64,000 bases of DNA from Karalla daura (taxonomy: Eukaryota > Chordata > Actinopteri > Chaetodontiformes > Leiognathidae): NCBI GenBank assembly GCA_029224185.1, contig CM055197.1:22768862-22832861 (forward strand), given 5' to 3'. A program made the translations under genes and the position numbers. Below, piece by piece: positions 22,090 to 35,060 of this stretch. Under the pieces are notes generated by a model. The model was given only the letters and a program-made list of their open reading frames with translations, made no database searches and had not been told where the DNA came from. How positions within the stretch are numbered: position 1 is the first letter of the stretch; every line of letters starts with the position of its first letter.

Positions 22090-25000
22090 CTTTACTTTCT
22101 CATTAACATGAGTACAACCTCTCACACATACTACTATACTCTCTCATTAACACTACTATACCCTCTTACATACTATTATACTCTCACATAAACACTGCTA
22201 AACTGTCTCACACATACTGCTATACTTTCAAATAAACACTACTAAACTGCCTCACCCATACTGCTAAACATTCTCACAAACACCGCTTTATCCTAATACT
22301 AGTGTGTGTATGTGCGTGACTGTACTAGTATGTGTGAGAGATCAGTTCCTGATTGGTTGTCCCTGTGATTCGACGGATATGACCCGCCTTCCCAAACATG
22401 AATGTCGTGACAAGATTCAAGTACGAGGTGTGCTTATGAGATGACCAGACTGTCCGCCCTGTCCCCGGTTAAAACTGCCCCCGAAAAAAAAGTAGCGCGG
22501 AGCGCAGAGAGAAAAAGAGAGCAAGAAAGCGAGCGGATTTATAGAGTCCCATCTGGGGGTTTTATTTTGAAGGAGTGGACCGGAAGTTCGTGATATAATT
22601 TGGCCGTTGCGCTTCACTTCGCTAATGAAAGAGTTGAGAAGAGACGTTACGTCAGTTACGTCTGTTTGCAGCGTGGATGTATAATATTAACTGGATACCG
22701 GACCAAACATGGCGGCCCATTCATTCCTACGTAACCCTGCTTGTCGGTACCCGATCTGTCCGGAAGTGCTGTCGGTACCCGATCTGTCCGGAAGTACCCG
22801 ATCGGTGCTCTGTGTATACTGCACATGCGCACAATGACGTTTGATTGCGTTTCAGGAAAAAGGACATGACGTGTGAGGAAGAAGGACGGTTTGCGTGCCC
22901 GATTCGTACCTGTTGAGTTACGGCAGTTGCTAGCTTTTTAAATGATTTATTTACTATAAAATTGTCTCTCGCCCATCTCAGCTTCTTCACAGACACCACA
23001 ATAGATCTTTCTCCTGTGGAAATATATTCCCGCAGTGCTTTATAAAATTCAAAAGTAATTCTATAATGAATAAAACACTAAAATTACAAAGAAAGAAAGA
23101 AAGTAAGATGGCTCCCTAGCTGAAAGGCTCTGCTCTAAGTCTCTTTCACACCACCCTGAGGTAATAGAATCTAAACAAACCGCAAGGGACGAATTAGGCA
23201 TTGTCGTGAACACTCGGACTAGAATACACAAACTGCGCATGCGCGGACACAGAGCACTGATCGGGTACTTCCGGACAGATCGGGTACCGACACTGCTCAC
23301 TGGCGCATACGACTTAGAGTAGAGTCACTCCCATCAGGCAACACGGGACCATGAACCAATGCGTGTTCTGGAGAAGCACGGGGAGAAAGCGCGGCGAGAC
23401 GACACGCATGCGCTTTGAGATTGCATGTGAACTGCTGTGACTGCCGTCACACTGTGCTGTGAAAATTTTAGTGAATTATCTCCCATTAAAAAATGTTTTG
23501 ATAAATAAAAAGTCCATGAATTAAAAATATGCAATAGAAAGATCAATAATGATCTGTGTCTGCAGCTGAGGACGTCCTGTCAACAGTTTTACAGCCGTCT
23601 CTTTTACTATTGCCGTCTATGGGGAAAATGCTTTTTGGGCCCAATGGTATTTCTGTTGCAGTACCAGGGTTGGCCACTGGGAAAAAACGGCTGGCCGGCA
23701 GAGGGGGGGGCGCCCTATCCAGTTCTTATTATACATCCATGGTTTGCAGACAAGAAACCCTCCGTGCCTCCTTTCAGCATCCACCAACACTTATAAATAA
23801 CGTTCGGTTACATTAATATAGGCACGTCATTCATCTATAGACGTTATGCACTGTAGGAACGATGGGCCCCGCTCCACTCGGCTCACACGCCCTGTCGGCA
23901 CACCGCTCTAGTGGGCGGCAGCAGTCAATGCGGCGTCTATGAATATACGTTTATGGACAACGCAGATCGGGCAGCGAGTCTGAAGCTCCATCCATGGTCT
24001 CTCCCGGTCTGCCAATTTCTCATGTCAATCATGTTTGGGAAGGGGGCCTTTTAAGAGGGACAACCAATCAGGAAGTGAGAAATCAAACACATCCATTTCA
24101 ATCAAACTCTCACACATGCTAGTATAGTCACGCACACACACTAGTATTGTCATTCATGCACACTAGTATAGGCATTCACACACACTAGCATAGTTAGGCA
24201 AATATACAAGTATAGAAGTGTTTGTGGGAGGATGTAGTAGTGTTTGTGAAAATGTTTAGCAGTTTGTGTGAAACAGTTTAGTAGTGTTTATGTGAGTATA
24301 GTAGTGTGTGTGAGAGTATGGTGTTACATCAAAGCAAGTCTGATTTACTGCTCAAACGGCCTCCCATACATACTCCCATACATGCACGCACGCACGCACC
24401 ATTCATAATTGAGCCTCATTGCACGTTTTTAGATTGTGTGAGGAAATAAAATGTGGACCTTTGAGTTTTGTTAATTAGTGTCACCTCTCGTTACTCTTAT
24501 AGATAAAATAATGGTTGGCCTTTACTCATATGAGGCTGTGCATCCTGACGACTTAGGATTCAAGAAGGGGGAAAAGATGAAGATCTTAGAAGAGTGAGTG
24601 CCTAATACTGATGGATGAACTTCTGGAAACAGGAATTTCTATAGAGTATCATGGAAGGCAGGAAACACAGAAGGATACTTAAATAAACTATGAAATGTAG
24701 CACTGTTTTAAAAGCTTTACTATAAAAGCTTCACTATATATTACACTACAAGATGAGTTTCAAGAAGTGCTGGCTAGATTATACTTAAGACAAGAGAGCC
24801 AAGAGTTATACGTAACGTAGTGTAAGCTTGTTTGGATTATAATATAGTACTAGAATTAGCTAATGACTATATAGTGTGCTTGTAGAAAATCACTGTCTTT
24901 CTACTTTAAATATTTTAAGTTATTCTACTCTTAAGCAAACTGAGGTTTTACACTTAACAACAGCATTCAAAGTGAGCAAAAGCAATAATAATTGTGCTGT

Positions 25001-28000
25001 AACTGAATGATGTTTCTTGCAGACATGGGGAATGGTGGAAAGCGAAGTCACTGACAACTAACAAGGAGGGATTCATCCCATCCAATTATGTTTGCCAGGC
25101 AGACACCATGGAGACAGAGGAGTGAGTGACTGCGACCTAATAAATCACTTAATGATACCCTTTTGGTTTGTTTCCAGATGCTTGGCGGACTTTACTTCAC
25201 AGTCCTTCAGTATCAACCTGTTCTCACTCAACTTTCATATGAAAAAAGAAAACAAAAACTATGAAAAAAATAATAAATAAATGCTGGTGATTAGAGACCA
25301 GCCAAATATAATTTACATTACATGTTTTTACAGTTTTTATATTACATTTTGTAGTGCTAGTTTTATGGTGATGCTTGCATCTCTGTTTTGAGAAAGAGTA
25401 AACGTGTTAGTTTGTCAGTAAATTGCACAACTTTATTTGTATATGTGTCCGTGACAAACAGGAACACAGAAAGCTTCTCCATGATGATCTAGAGCTCATA
25501 GACAATCACTGAGAAAAGATAATGGTAATAAATGTTTATTGGGGACTGATCCGAGACACAACACATGCATGGGGAGAATTTAATCCGTCAGATGGAACAA
25601 ACCAAGTCGGATCTGAAGCGTGCATAGCAACTGGAGCGTGCATAGCAGCCACCCTAGCACAGTGGAAAGATCAGAAAAATCTTTGCAATTACAAGCAAGC
25701 ATGTTTTTAAGACTTTTGTGATTTTCCCCCAGTCGTTGGTTGCTTGGACGCTTCAGTTGCTATGGACGCTCTAACTTCCAGTTCTGGTTTGCTCCGTCTG
25801 ACGGGGAGAGAAAGAGCCCCATCTGGAGAGATGCCAGCATGTCTCCCTTGGCCTGTTTGGTAGTTGTCATTCATTGTTTGTAGCCATCTCAGACACTTCT
25901 AGAGGTGGTTGGAGACTGAAATGCTGGATGGCTGGATGCTGGATGCTCTTGACGTTCTGATGACCATAGTCAAATTTCAGCCTCTTAGCTCTAAGGGTTG
26001 AGGAGATATTAAAAAAAGTAAATAAAAAATTAAGGGCCAGGTTCAGAAATCAGGGGCTATAATAGCTACAACCAATTAGACCATTGAATTCTGGAGGCCG
26101 TTCCACAGCAGATCTTTCTAATGGTGCTGGGAATCTGACATTTTAGTGTGTTGAAGGAGCAGATAAGTGTTGGTCTGGTCCCCATCGGAGCCATACTTTT
26201 TGAAGGGCGGGGAGTTGAACATTCGCCATTTCCCACCTTTGAGGGCTCGCCATGGTTGCAAAAATAGACCAAATGACCTGAAATTCAATCTGTAGAGCCC
26301 ATGGGGGACCTGGAACAGACCCTCTGAGCCCCGCCTCTGTAGACCCTTGGGGAAGCAAAGTTGCTCAAGGAAGGTGCTATCAACATGGAGGCAGAAGATC
26401 CTAATACCAGACCTTCTGACAAGCAACATAGTCAAAACCAGGATGAAACTGAAAAGGGAAGGTATTTTTCTCAGCCATGATGTCATGAAAAAGTGTAGCG
26501 AGGTGACTGCTTGGAGTTGGAGTTGTGTCAGAGAGAAAATGTGTATCATAAATGGTTGAACGGACACCTCTCCAAGAGTGCTGGTTCCAGGAGCCCTATA
26601 CTTTGGACAGCGCAAACCAACGATCCGGGGAGTGATGGGCCTTCAGGTCTTGGAGGGTATTCTTGCCTCCACCACCTGAAAACTATGTTTAATATACGAT
26701 TTCAACCTGAATCCTCTGCTTTAAACAATTGTCAAGATTGTTTGGTGGACTCAACAGCAACACAAAAAAACAGAATTGTATCTTAACTGAGCTTCAGTAG
26801 ACTTCCCTGTTCCTACACAAAATGGAGAATGTGGGAATTGTGAGAGGTGGGAGACTCCAGCGGAGGGAAGGAGGTGGGTAGGACTGCCTGACAGAAACAA
26901 GAAAAGGATTTTAACTAGCTGGCGGAACTCAAGGACATGAGGGGAAGGGGCAGACAGAAGGCTGTAGCTCCTCGGTGGGAAGGAAGAAGACTGGTGAAAG
27001 GCTGGAGCAAGAGCTGGAACAAGGGTTGAAGTGAGGGCTGCAGCAGGGCTGGAGCAAGGCTGGAGCAAGGGTAGGAGCAGGGCCGGGGCAGGGCTGGAGC
27101 AAGGCCTGGAATGAGGGCAGGAGTGCGACAGAAGCAATGCTGGATCGAGGCTCTCAGTGAAGGTTCAAAGATGATCTGGCATTGAGTGAGTGTCCGGGGT
27201 CAGTATATAGCAGGAGATAATTAGTGGGAGTGAGCAGGTGATTGGCTGAGTTCCTGCAAAGGAGCTGCTTTATGGTGAATGGAAAAATACTCTAGTGGAA
27301 CAGCCATGAGCAACACATGGCCAATACAACAATTAACTTTTATTTATGCGGGGTACCAATGGTGTTTCTGGGTATGGAGCATAGTAGGTGTATGCACACT
27401 GGTGTCACTAAAAATTCATATGAAAACGCACAAAATCTGATTAACTAGTTTTCTTATGTTTCCATACAAATTAGTCATGAGAATACGTTGTCAATGTACA
27501 TGTATGATGCATGAATTTCCTTACCCATGTGCAGTAACAAAGGACAAAGGCAAATTTATTTTTTTAATCGACTCCAAATATGAATTTCACTGATTCCAAA
27601 GGAATGTGTGCAAATTGTTAAAAAAAGTGATAGAAATCAAAGAATATATCCATCTCTTTAACGTATAATGAGTAGCATCTCTGCTTTATTGCAGCTGGTT
27701 TTTCAAGGACATCACGAGAAAGGATGCAGAACGGCAACTGCTGGCACCTGCAAACAAACCAGGATCTTATCTTATTAGGGAAAGTGAAACTTCAAAAGGT
27801 ATATGAATCACAACAGGTTCTGAGGGATAGAGATGTGTTCAAAAGCATGACAAAGTTCCAACAATGGTGTTGTTGGTTTCCCACAGGAAGCTACTCTTTG
27901 TCCATCCGAGACTTGGATGCTCAGGGGGCAGATGCAGTCAAACACTACAAGATCAGAAAGTTGGATAATGGGGGTTTTTACATCTCTCCTAAAATCTCCT

Positions 28001-31000
28001 TCCAGGACATCAGCTGCATGATCAAACACTACCAAAGTGAGTCTGTCTTGAGAATGAATGCACACACACTTAATATCCTGTAGGTATAAGAGAAAAATAT
28101 GAAGGTGTTCTATCACAATAATGAATGTTGGAACCTTTGTCTGAGGAAAATAAATACATTTGCAGCATTGAAATGCTGCTTTATCAATAACAGTTGATCA
28201 CATACGGTCAAAAGCCCTTAGCTTTCAACTTCTGTGTATCTGTTCCTCCCAGAAAAAGCAGATGGCCTGTGTCGCAAGCTAGACCATCCATGTGTGAAAC
28301 CCAAAGTCCAGAAGCCATGGGATAAAGATGCATGGGAGATTTCCAAAGACTCAATTAAGATGGTGAAGAAACTTGGAGCTGGACAGTTTGGGGAGGTCTG
28401 GATGGGTGAGCGTAGAGAATTTTTTGACTTTGAGTCATCATTCATTCAAAATAGGAATGGCTTTACGAAGAAGAAAAGGTTCTCTAACACTCTCCCCAAA
28501 TAACTGGGCACTGCTGAAATTTACACTACACGGAATGTATTTCCCAATAATCAAAGCAAAAACAGCTTCCCTCTTTTTTCCTCATTTAAGTGTACTGCAT
28601 AAGTTTTGTCAGCACACTTCTCTTTGGAAATATGCTTGTGACCCATTCGTGCAGACATGACTAATTTCTTCCATCACACATCAGAAATGACTGAGGCGAA
28701 CATTTTCTAACAGAGTGTAAATGTGCAGGGAATAAAAAATGCTGAAGCATGTTTCATGTTTTGGTAAAGGCTGGCACAGGCTTCCGCGACTATGCGGCCC
28801 GGCGCGCGGCGTGCTGCTTCCACCACACTTCTGCGACCATTCTTCCCAGCACTGTAATGTCCTTGGCCACCACAAGGGGGCGTACCAATCTAAACACAGG
28901 CCTGTCCCGCCCCCGGAGTACACGAAGGAGAACGAGATGTAAACAACTCTGATAGCTCTAGTATTGTGTTGCCACCTGTCCCGGTTTTCACGGACATTAG
29001 CGGGAAAAAAAAACATTCAATTCTCTCGGGACGCTGAATGTCCCGGACGAATCGTCCCTGAATGTTTGTATTTCTGTGCATTTGTCTGTATCCTATGTGC
29101 GCAGATATGCCGCTAAATACATCACGCAGATGCACCGCTGTGCATGTGTGTGTGAGACACAGGTAACAACTCTATCGGCGACACAAACGCTCCTCCCGCC
29201 CTAGCGTCTGTGCTGTCTCACGCTATGAGTTTGCACAGTGGAAACCGTCTTTGTACTCTGTCGGGGCTGTATTATAGATGCGGGCGAAGCGGCAGACTTC
29301 CTTAACAAGTCTTTCGTCTGAAGGCTCTTCCTGGTTGTCGACTGGGCTTTAAGCTCCACCTACTGGTGTGGCGAGTTCGACAGGGCGCATATGCGACCAA
29401 AGGTCTCAACTTTTGAGCTACGCAAAACGGGTGGCTCGCAAAAACGGGCTGCGCGGCCAAAGTGCTCCCACGCGGCCAAAGCCGCGGAAGCTTGTGCCGG
29501 CCTTTATTGGGATCCAAGCAGAGAAGCTGCGGGAACCCATTGTGTCACTTCGTTCTCTTCTTCTTATTATTGGGGTCCAAGCAGCGAAGCCACAACAGCC
29601 GATTGAAATCAGCGGGTCACGCCGAGCTTAATGGACCCTATGATGTCAATCCTGCCATATTTCATCGGGCGCCATATTGGAATTTGCTGAAAGCCAATTC
29701 ACGTTGTCAGCGGCAGCGAAATTTGTCCGATTCGCACGAAAAATCAGCTTAGATCATCTCCAGACTGACCCACACAAAAGTTACTCACTGGCTTTGTCAA
29801 ATTTGAATCTGTTTGCCCGCCAGAGCCAATTGAACTTGGCGGCGATGATGTCAAACAGCACATGAGCTCATATCTCGGTCAGTTGGAAAGTTAAAAAAAG
29901 TAAATTTGGCCGTGCATGTTGGCACCACATCTTGAGAGGACAGAATGATTTTGACTATAGGCCAAGGTCAGTATGGTATTAGTCATTTCACATCTTCTGT
30001 TGTAAATTGTTCACACTAACTCTGTGCATAAGTGGTGATGTGCAATTTGAGGGCATGGCTCAAGCTAATCACCATAGATTACTATATGACATAGTATGTG
30101 AGAATGATCTGTAGAAAATGGAGAGCAGGAAATAGACAATCTTCTCTATAATGAGAGGGTGGATGTGTTAAAATTCTAGGTGCGTATTCTGTGTGGTGTA
30201 GTGATGTGTTTAGATGCTTTTCAGTCACCACCAGGGTGTAAAAAGGACATTTTATAACACCAGAGTCAACTGGTTTCTCTGACAGAGCATTATTAATTAC
30301 CTAAATAGACCAACAGTAAAACAAAATAAAAATAATACCCAGGACGTTTCACCATGAGGATGCATGAGAAGCTGTTACCATGCTGAAGTATGACAGCAAG
30401 ACCTGTCTAACCACAAACCACTTGACACTGGTTTGTGTCTGACACAGCCATGTATGTCCAACAACTGCCACCAATGTTCCAAACCCGCAGCTACCTGTTC
30501 TCCTCATCTGTCTGGTCTGTGTCTGTCCTTCGCACTGCTGTGACCTGTATGTATTCCACTTTGACATCGATTAATTCAATTGTTTTTAGAGGCCTGAGCT
30601 CTGCAGTGACTGACAAGCAGGCAGCATTGTGGTGGCTCGGCTGAGTGAAACCATACCGCAGATGGTTTCATTCTACCATGGAGAAGTACTGATATCCTCC
30701 TTTTCCTCAAATTTCAGAATGAACTTCTTCTTTCACTTTACTCCCCAGCAAACTACAACAACACAACCAAAGTAGCAGTGAAGATGCTGAAGCCGGGCAC
30801 CATGACGCCTGAGGCCTTCCTGGACGAAGCCAATGTCATGAAGACATTACAGCATGACCGGCTGGTGCGCCTCTATGCTGTTGTTTCCAAGACAGAGCCA
30901 ATCTATATCATCACTGAATTTATGGCAAATGGTAAGCCTACTACAAATGCTGATACTTTTGTCAATGAACGTTGAGCATTCATCAATAGGGGCAGCGAGT

Positions 31001-34000
31001 GTCAGAGATGTAATATTGTGACATGAGGTCTTTAGGTGGCTGCGAATGAAAGCGGACTCTCAGAAATGACATAGAGATATCACACACTGACAGTCTTTCC
31101 CGCTGCGTCATGCCTGCAGGGAGTCTTCTCGACTTCTTGAAGAGCGATACCGGGTGCACGCTGCAGCTGCCCAAGCTCATCGATTTCTCAGCGCAGGTTA
31201 CGACACCTTACAGCTGTTTTTTTTTCCCTCACGTCTGTCACAGTTTACCCCCTCCGTGGTTTTGAAACTTTAGGTCACCGTTTCCACTGCTGAACTGAAA
31301 GAAGGAACAGTGACCAAATGTGCCAATTCAACATTGTTGAATTTCAACTCGTCTTCTAGTTTTGCTGTTAAAGCACATTAACAGGCATTTCCTCCTTTTC
31401 CTCCTCCAGGCTAGGATTACTTAGCTTAATCAAATTTATATTGCTCCCTGCGTAGCCCACGTTTACCATGTCCAGCGTGATTTGGTGTGCATTCTGATAA
31501 GACTTCATACTGTGGAGTAACTCCATGTACTAAACTTTGTCCGACATGCACACTTGGTTTATCCACTTCCAAAGAACAATGAGGTCGACGAATCAGTGTT
31601 GAGGTGTTCAAAAATGTATTTTACGCTAAAGTATACAATTTACCGTTGCGAGAATGAACCGTTACAAGTGTGACCCACTAGTGAGTATGTACACGTCGAT
31701 GGTAGGCCAGTTTCCAAAACACACTAGATTTGAGACAAGAGGCTCTGGGAGAGAGTGAGAGCTGTGCGATTAAAAGACACCACACGAAAATATGAAGTTT
31801 TTCTTATTTACTAATGAAATGAAAAGTACAGTGTTTACAATTACCCAATTTAAAATGTGACCCTTTTAAAATAAATAACATAAAAGATTGTCAAGAGAGA
31901 TTGTCAAAAGATTGTCTTCAAAAGGTTGTGTAATAGTTCTTCCAATCCTAAAATGCAAAAAATGTGAAGTTCCTTAAAAGTTGTAAAAAAAAAAAAGAAA
32001 AAAAGAAAAAGAATAGTTCCGCTCAATAGTTCAGCTCAGTCAGTAAGTTAGGTCTGTCATAGTCAAAAGGATGTGACATGAGCTGGCCGCAATCCGCAAT
32101 CCCCAGATATTCCATTGGGAATGACACAAAACAGGATCACACTCATTTGGGTAGCTCGCCATCAAACGAAGTCATCAAATCTTCCACAGAGTCCCAATCC
32201 AACTCAAAAACTCAAGTTTTTGAACCACTCAAGTTTTTGAACTAACCACACATTTAGTTAAGCTACACATGCAGGCCAAATGTTTTTTCTCAAATATCGT
32301 CAAACAGTTCAAATTTCAAACAGTTGTACGACATCTAACTCAATCTTCTCAACTCGAGCTATGCAGACTGCACACACTTCTTTCATACAGAAAGGCATTT
32401 CAAACCATTCAGTGAAGTAACCAACATCGAGTAACTCAATTGAATTGAGCAAAATCCTGAAACAAACTATGAAATACACAAAATGGTGTACTGAAACTGC
32501 AGTCACTAATTTCAACGGTGGGGCACAAAAAATAGCAGGGCACAAGTCTTAACGAGACGATTCCAAAAGAGAAACTGGATGAAACAAAGCTTCCAAAAAA
32601 AACTAAAACAAAAATACAGCAATCACAGAGCTGGCCGCTCGACAAAAAGAAGTTAAACTTCGAAAAAAACTATAATTTTTTTCTCAACTATGTCTAGTTC
32701 CGAAGCGGAGCAAAAAAGAACGGAACATCTTGACAGCCCAACTGACAGCTCGACGGCTTCACAGGAAATGAGTGCGCTGCAAACATGTCAAAATAAAAGT
32801 ACCCGCTCTTTACCTTCACAGTAAAAGCATACCCGTACTAATGTGTCAAGTACATGCAAATCGTGCTTTCGACAGTAACAACGCGTCGTTTATAAATTGT
32901 TTCAGGCTATTTACGCTTTTCGTCAACTATTTATTGTGTCTTTTAATCATGCATATGGAACCATTCCGTCAAGGAACATATCGTTCTTGCTGCCATTAAC
33001 TCAAAAACTTTGCATCAAAACTAACAATAAAGTTAGTAACGATAAATGAGAAATAGTTGCATATTGATAGGTTTTGACATTAATGTAATGTTCCCAATTT
33101 TGACTATGTGTAAATATTTGTTGATGGTTTGTGCTTTTGTTCTGTTGGAATCGTTCTTCTTGCAGATAGCTGAGGGCATGGCATACATCGAAAAGAAGAA
33201 CTACATCCACAGAGACCTGAGAGCAGCTAACGTCCTGGTGTCAGAGAGTCTGCTCTGTAAAATTGCTGACTTTGGATTGGCAAGAATCATAGAGGATGAT
33301 GAATACTCTGCAAGAGAGGGTAAACGTGTGTCTGTGCATCTCTGTGTGTGTGTGTGTGCGTGGGTGTGTGTGTGTGTTTGTGTCCTTTCTTGTTCAAATA
33401 TGAGCAGCTGAGTTGTTTCCTTAACTTCAAAGTTGGAAAACATTAACAACCTCTTTCAAGACATGGAAGCAGGAATGATACGTACATTTGGTTTCAGCAG
33501 GCATTGCACATGAAAACTCCTCACACACTCTTCACAATGGTGCCATTAAGTGTGCCCATGTGTCTTCTGCAGGAGCAAAGTTTCCCATTAAATGGACCGC
33601 TCCCGAGGCTATTAACTATGGGTCCTTCACCATCAAGTCAGACATGTGGTCCTTTGGAGTTCTGCTCTATGAGATTATAACCTTTGGGAAAATCCCTTAC
33701 CCAGGTAAGCCTTGTCTGGACTAGTGTGCATTTCAAAGCCCTGTGATTTCTTGGTCTTCGTGTGACTTTCATCTTTTGTTGGAATTTGATTTGAAAGTAG
33801 GGTCAGCAAGAGTTTCCAAGGATTTGCCACACAATGAATATACAGTACGACCAGCTGAAATGAGCCAGAGGACTGGCTCCTGTGCTTTAAGGAGCTGGAC
33901 ATTTGGGCTGGGGAGAACAATAAAAGGCTAAAAAGCCTGCCCGTGGTTGCATTTTGATGCAGCATGTCTGCAGGGTTCATCGTCCCCAGGAGTTGTGTTT

Positions 34001-34473
34001 GTTTTGTGAAATTGTATGAAAAGCTTTTGAATGTAAAGGATACTACCGTAAACCAGCTGTCTTCACGTGAATTGGGGTTGTTCAGTGCTACCTGGCATCA
34101 TTCAATCAGAATGAAACAACAACAGACTTTGGGTGGGCTCACAGCGATGTAGGGAAGCTCGGGAAGACATTACTACTACATTCACTTCGATTACATTGCG
34201 CACAGAGAGAGGGGTTAGACAGTGTTCACCTGATGTTGGCTATCCTCACCCGTATGTGCCACCCCTCCAGGCATGACCAAAGGTGAGGTAATGTCATCAG
34301 TGCAGCGTGGTTACCGGATGCCTCAGCCCAACAACTGTCCCGCCGAGCTCTACGACATCATGATGTCCTGCTGGAAGAACAGGCCTGAAGACAGGCCCAC
34401 CTTTGACTACATGCAGAGTGTCCTGGATGATTTCTACACTGCCACTGAGGCTCAGTATCAGCAACAGCCATAG
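20874..34473 (+). CDS. lyn: Src-family tyrosine kinase, LYN/HCK branch (LYN-like)
   Basis: Coding exons: 20874-21005, 21683-21725, 24503-24593, 25023-25121, 27695-27798, 27887-28036, 28253-28405, 30749-30931, 31120-31196, 33166-33319, 33573-33704, 34271-34473. All phases match; total 1521 nt, 506 aa (human LYN 512). The protein starts MGCMKSK (myristoylation at G2, palmitoylation at C3). SH3 is about residues 60-116 (HGEWWKAKS; SNYV), SH2 about 122-220 with phosphotyrosine-binding R150 in LIRES, and kinase about 235-490. Kinase residues are GAGQFGEV loop, K269, HRDLRAAN (D361), DFG (D379), activation-loop Y391, and regulatory tail Y502 in QYQQQP. The 77-, 154- and 132-bp kinase exons are the standard Src-family sizes. 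LYN is favoured by the N-terminal YVRDPTS and LLPGQ blocks; teleost hck is not fully excluded. D122 replaces the Glu of the human ETEEWFFKD, otherwise nothing is missing. It acts at the inner plasma membrane in immune-receptor signalling. Confidence 0.95.
22025..22087. repeat. (CA)n microsatellite
   Basis: About 31 uninterrupted CA units inside the left arm of the inverted-repeat element. The right arm has no long CA tract at the matching place. Confidence 0.95.
22742..23292. mobile_element. Nested MITE with 45-bp inverted termini
   Basis: The terminus TGTCGGTACCCGATCTGTCC + GGAAGTACCCGATCGGTGCTCTGTG (22770-22814) recurs inverted at 23248-23292 with a single mismatch. The first 27 nt are present twice on the left (22742-22768 and 22770-22796). 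It lies wholly inside the 2.4-kb inverted-repeat element. No coding content. Confidence 0.75.
25122..27694. other. Kinase intron 4 with purine-rich minisatellite
   Basis: Intron between the SH3 and SH2 coding exons. At about 26995-27125 there is a degenerate 12-15 bp purine-rich repeat based on GGCTGGAGCAAG. A minus-strand frame (26118-26615) is open for 165 codons but has no motif I recognise, and looks like repeat DNA. Confidence 0.5.
28406..30748. other. Kinase intron 7, dispersed repeats
   Basis: It contains a segment at about 28960-29130 with CCTGTCCCGG and CTCGGGACGCTGAATGTCCC-type words. At 29335-29640 a fish repeat carries the word TCCAAGCAG(A/C)GAAGC twice (29512-29526 and 29576-29590), separated by TTCTTCTTATTATT. 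I know similar sequence as a high-copy teleost repeat but cannot name the family. No exon. Confidence 0.45.
31197..33165. other. Kinase intron 9, nothing coding
   Basis: AT-rich, with an A/G-rich run at 31985-32010 and repeated CTCAAGTTTTTGAA words near 32210-32240. No recognised mobile element. Confidence 0.45.
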
Positions 34474-35052
34474 ACATGCACTCTTTGAATCAGATATTTC
34501 ACATGCACTCCAGATTATATTCAGGGACAATTTAGATTTTTCTGTCAAATTACTTGTATATATGTAATTCTTTTTTCATGTTCATACTATTTTTTCAGAC
34601 TGTCTTTGACTCAGCTCCTGAGTAAACTCTTGAATATGGTTGCCAGTCCGAGCCAACTTAATGTACAAATACTATATATTTGAGATCAGTTTTAGATCCC
34701 TTTGAAGCAAGATGGGCTTGTACCGATTGGATTGAAGACGGGGTATTTAAAAACCTACACACAACAAACTATTACATTGCTAGTCTGTTGCATACAAAGT
34801 GGCAGAGAGTATAAAGTGTTGGACACAATATGTAGTAGGAAGCTTTGTCAACTGATTTGTATGTACAAACGGCTGCTTTGTAAAAACCTAGGTTGGTGTG
34901 AATAAGGAAGCCAAACATAAAAATGAACACACTGTATGGGAGTGTCAGTTCAAACTGTTTGCAGGGAAAGTGTACGGTATGTGCTAGGACTGCCTGGTAC
35001 AAGAGACAACCTTTTCTGTGAACAGCAGGTAACTAAACTGTCCATTATAGCG

Positions 35053-35058
35053 AATAAA
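35053..35058 (+). terminator. Likely poly(A) signal of the Src-family kinase
   Basis: AATAAA is 580 nt after the stop (34471-34473) and is the first canonical hexamer I find there. It ends 2 nt before the Harbinger-like element at 35061. Confidence 0.5.
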
Positions 35059-35060
35059 CA

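Larger units (their letters stand above)
21975..24390. mobile_element. 2.4-kb element with long inverted repeats, in kinase intron 2
   Basis: The outer ends are inverted copies. AGAGGCCACTTGAGCAGTAA (from about 21991) pairs with TTACTGCTCAAACGGCCTCC (to about 24370). The similarity continues inward for about 400 bp, through CACTACTATAC-type repeats, to CCTGATTGGTTGTCCCT (left, about 22350) and AGGGACAACCAATCAGGAAG (right, about 24056), then CCTTCCCAAACATGA. The left arm has an expanded (CA)n at 22025-22087. No transposase is seen, so it is a non-autonomous foldback or TIR element of unassigned superfamily. Exact ends and target duplication are not resolved. Confidence 0.75.

Noticed and set aside
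26118..26615. 165-codon minus-strand frame in kinase intron 4
   Set aside because: No start context, splice signals or recognised domain; treated as intronic repeat DNA.
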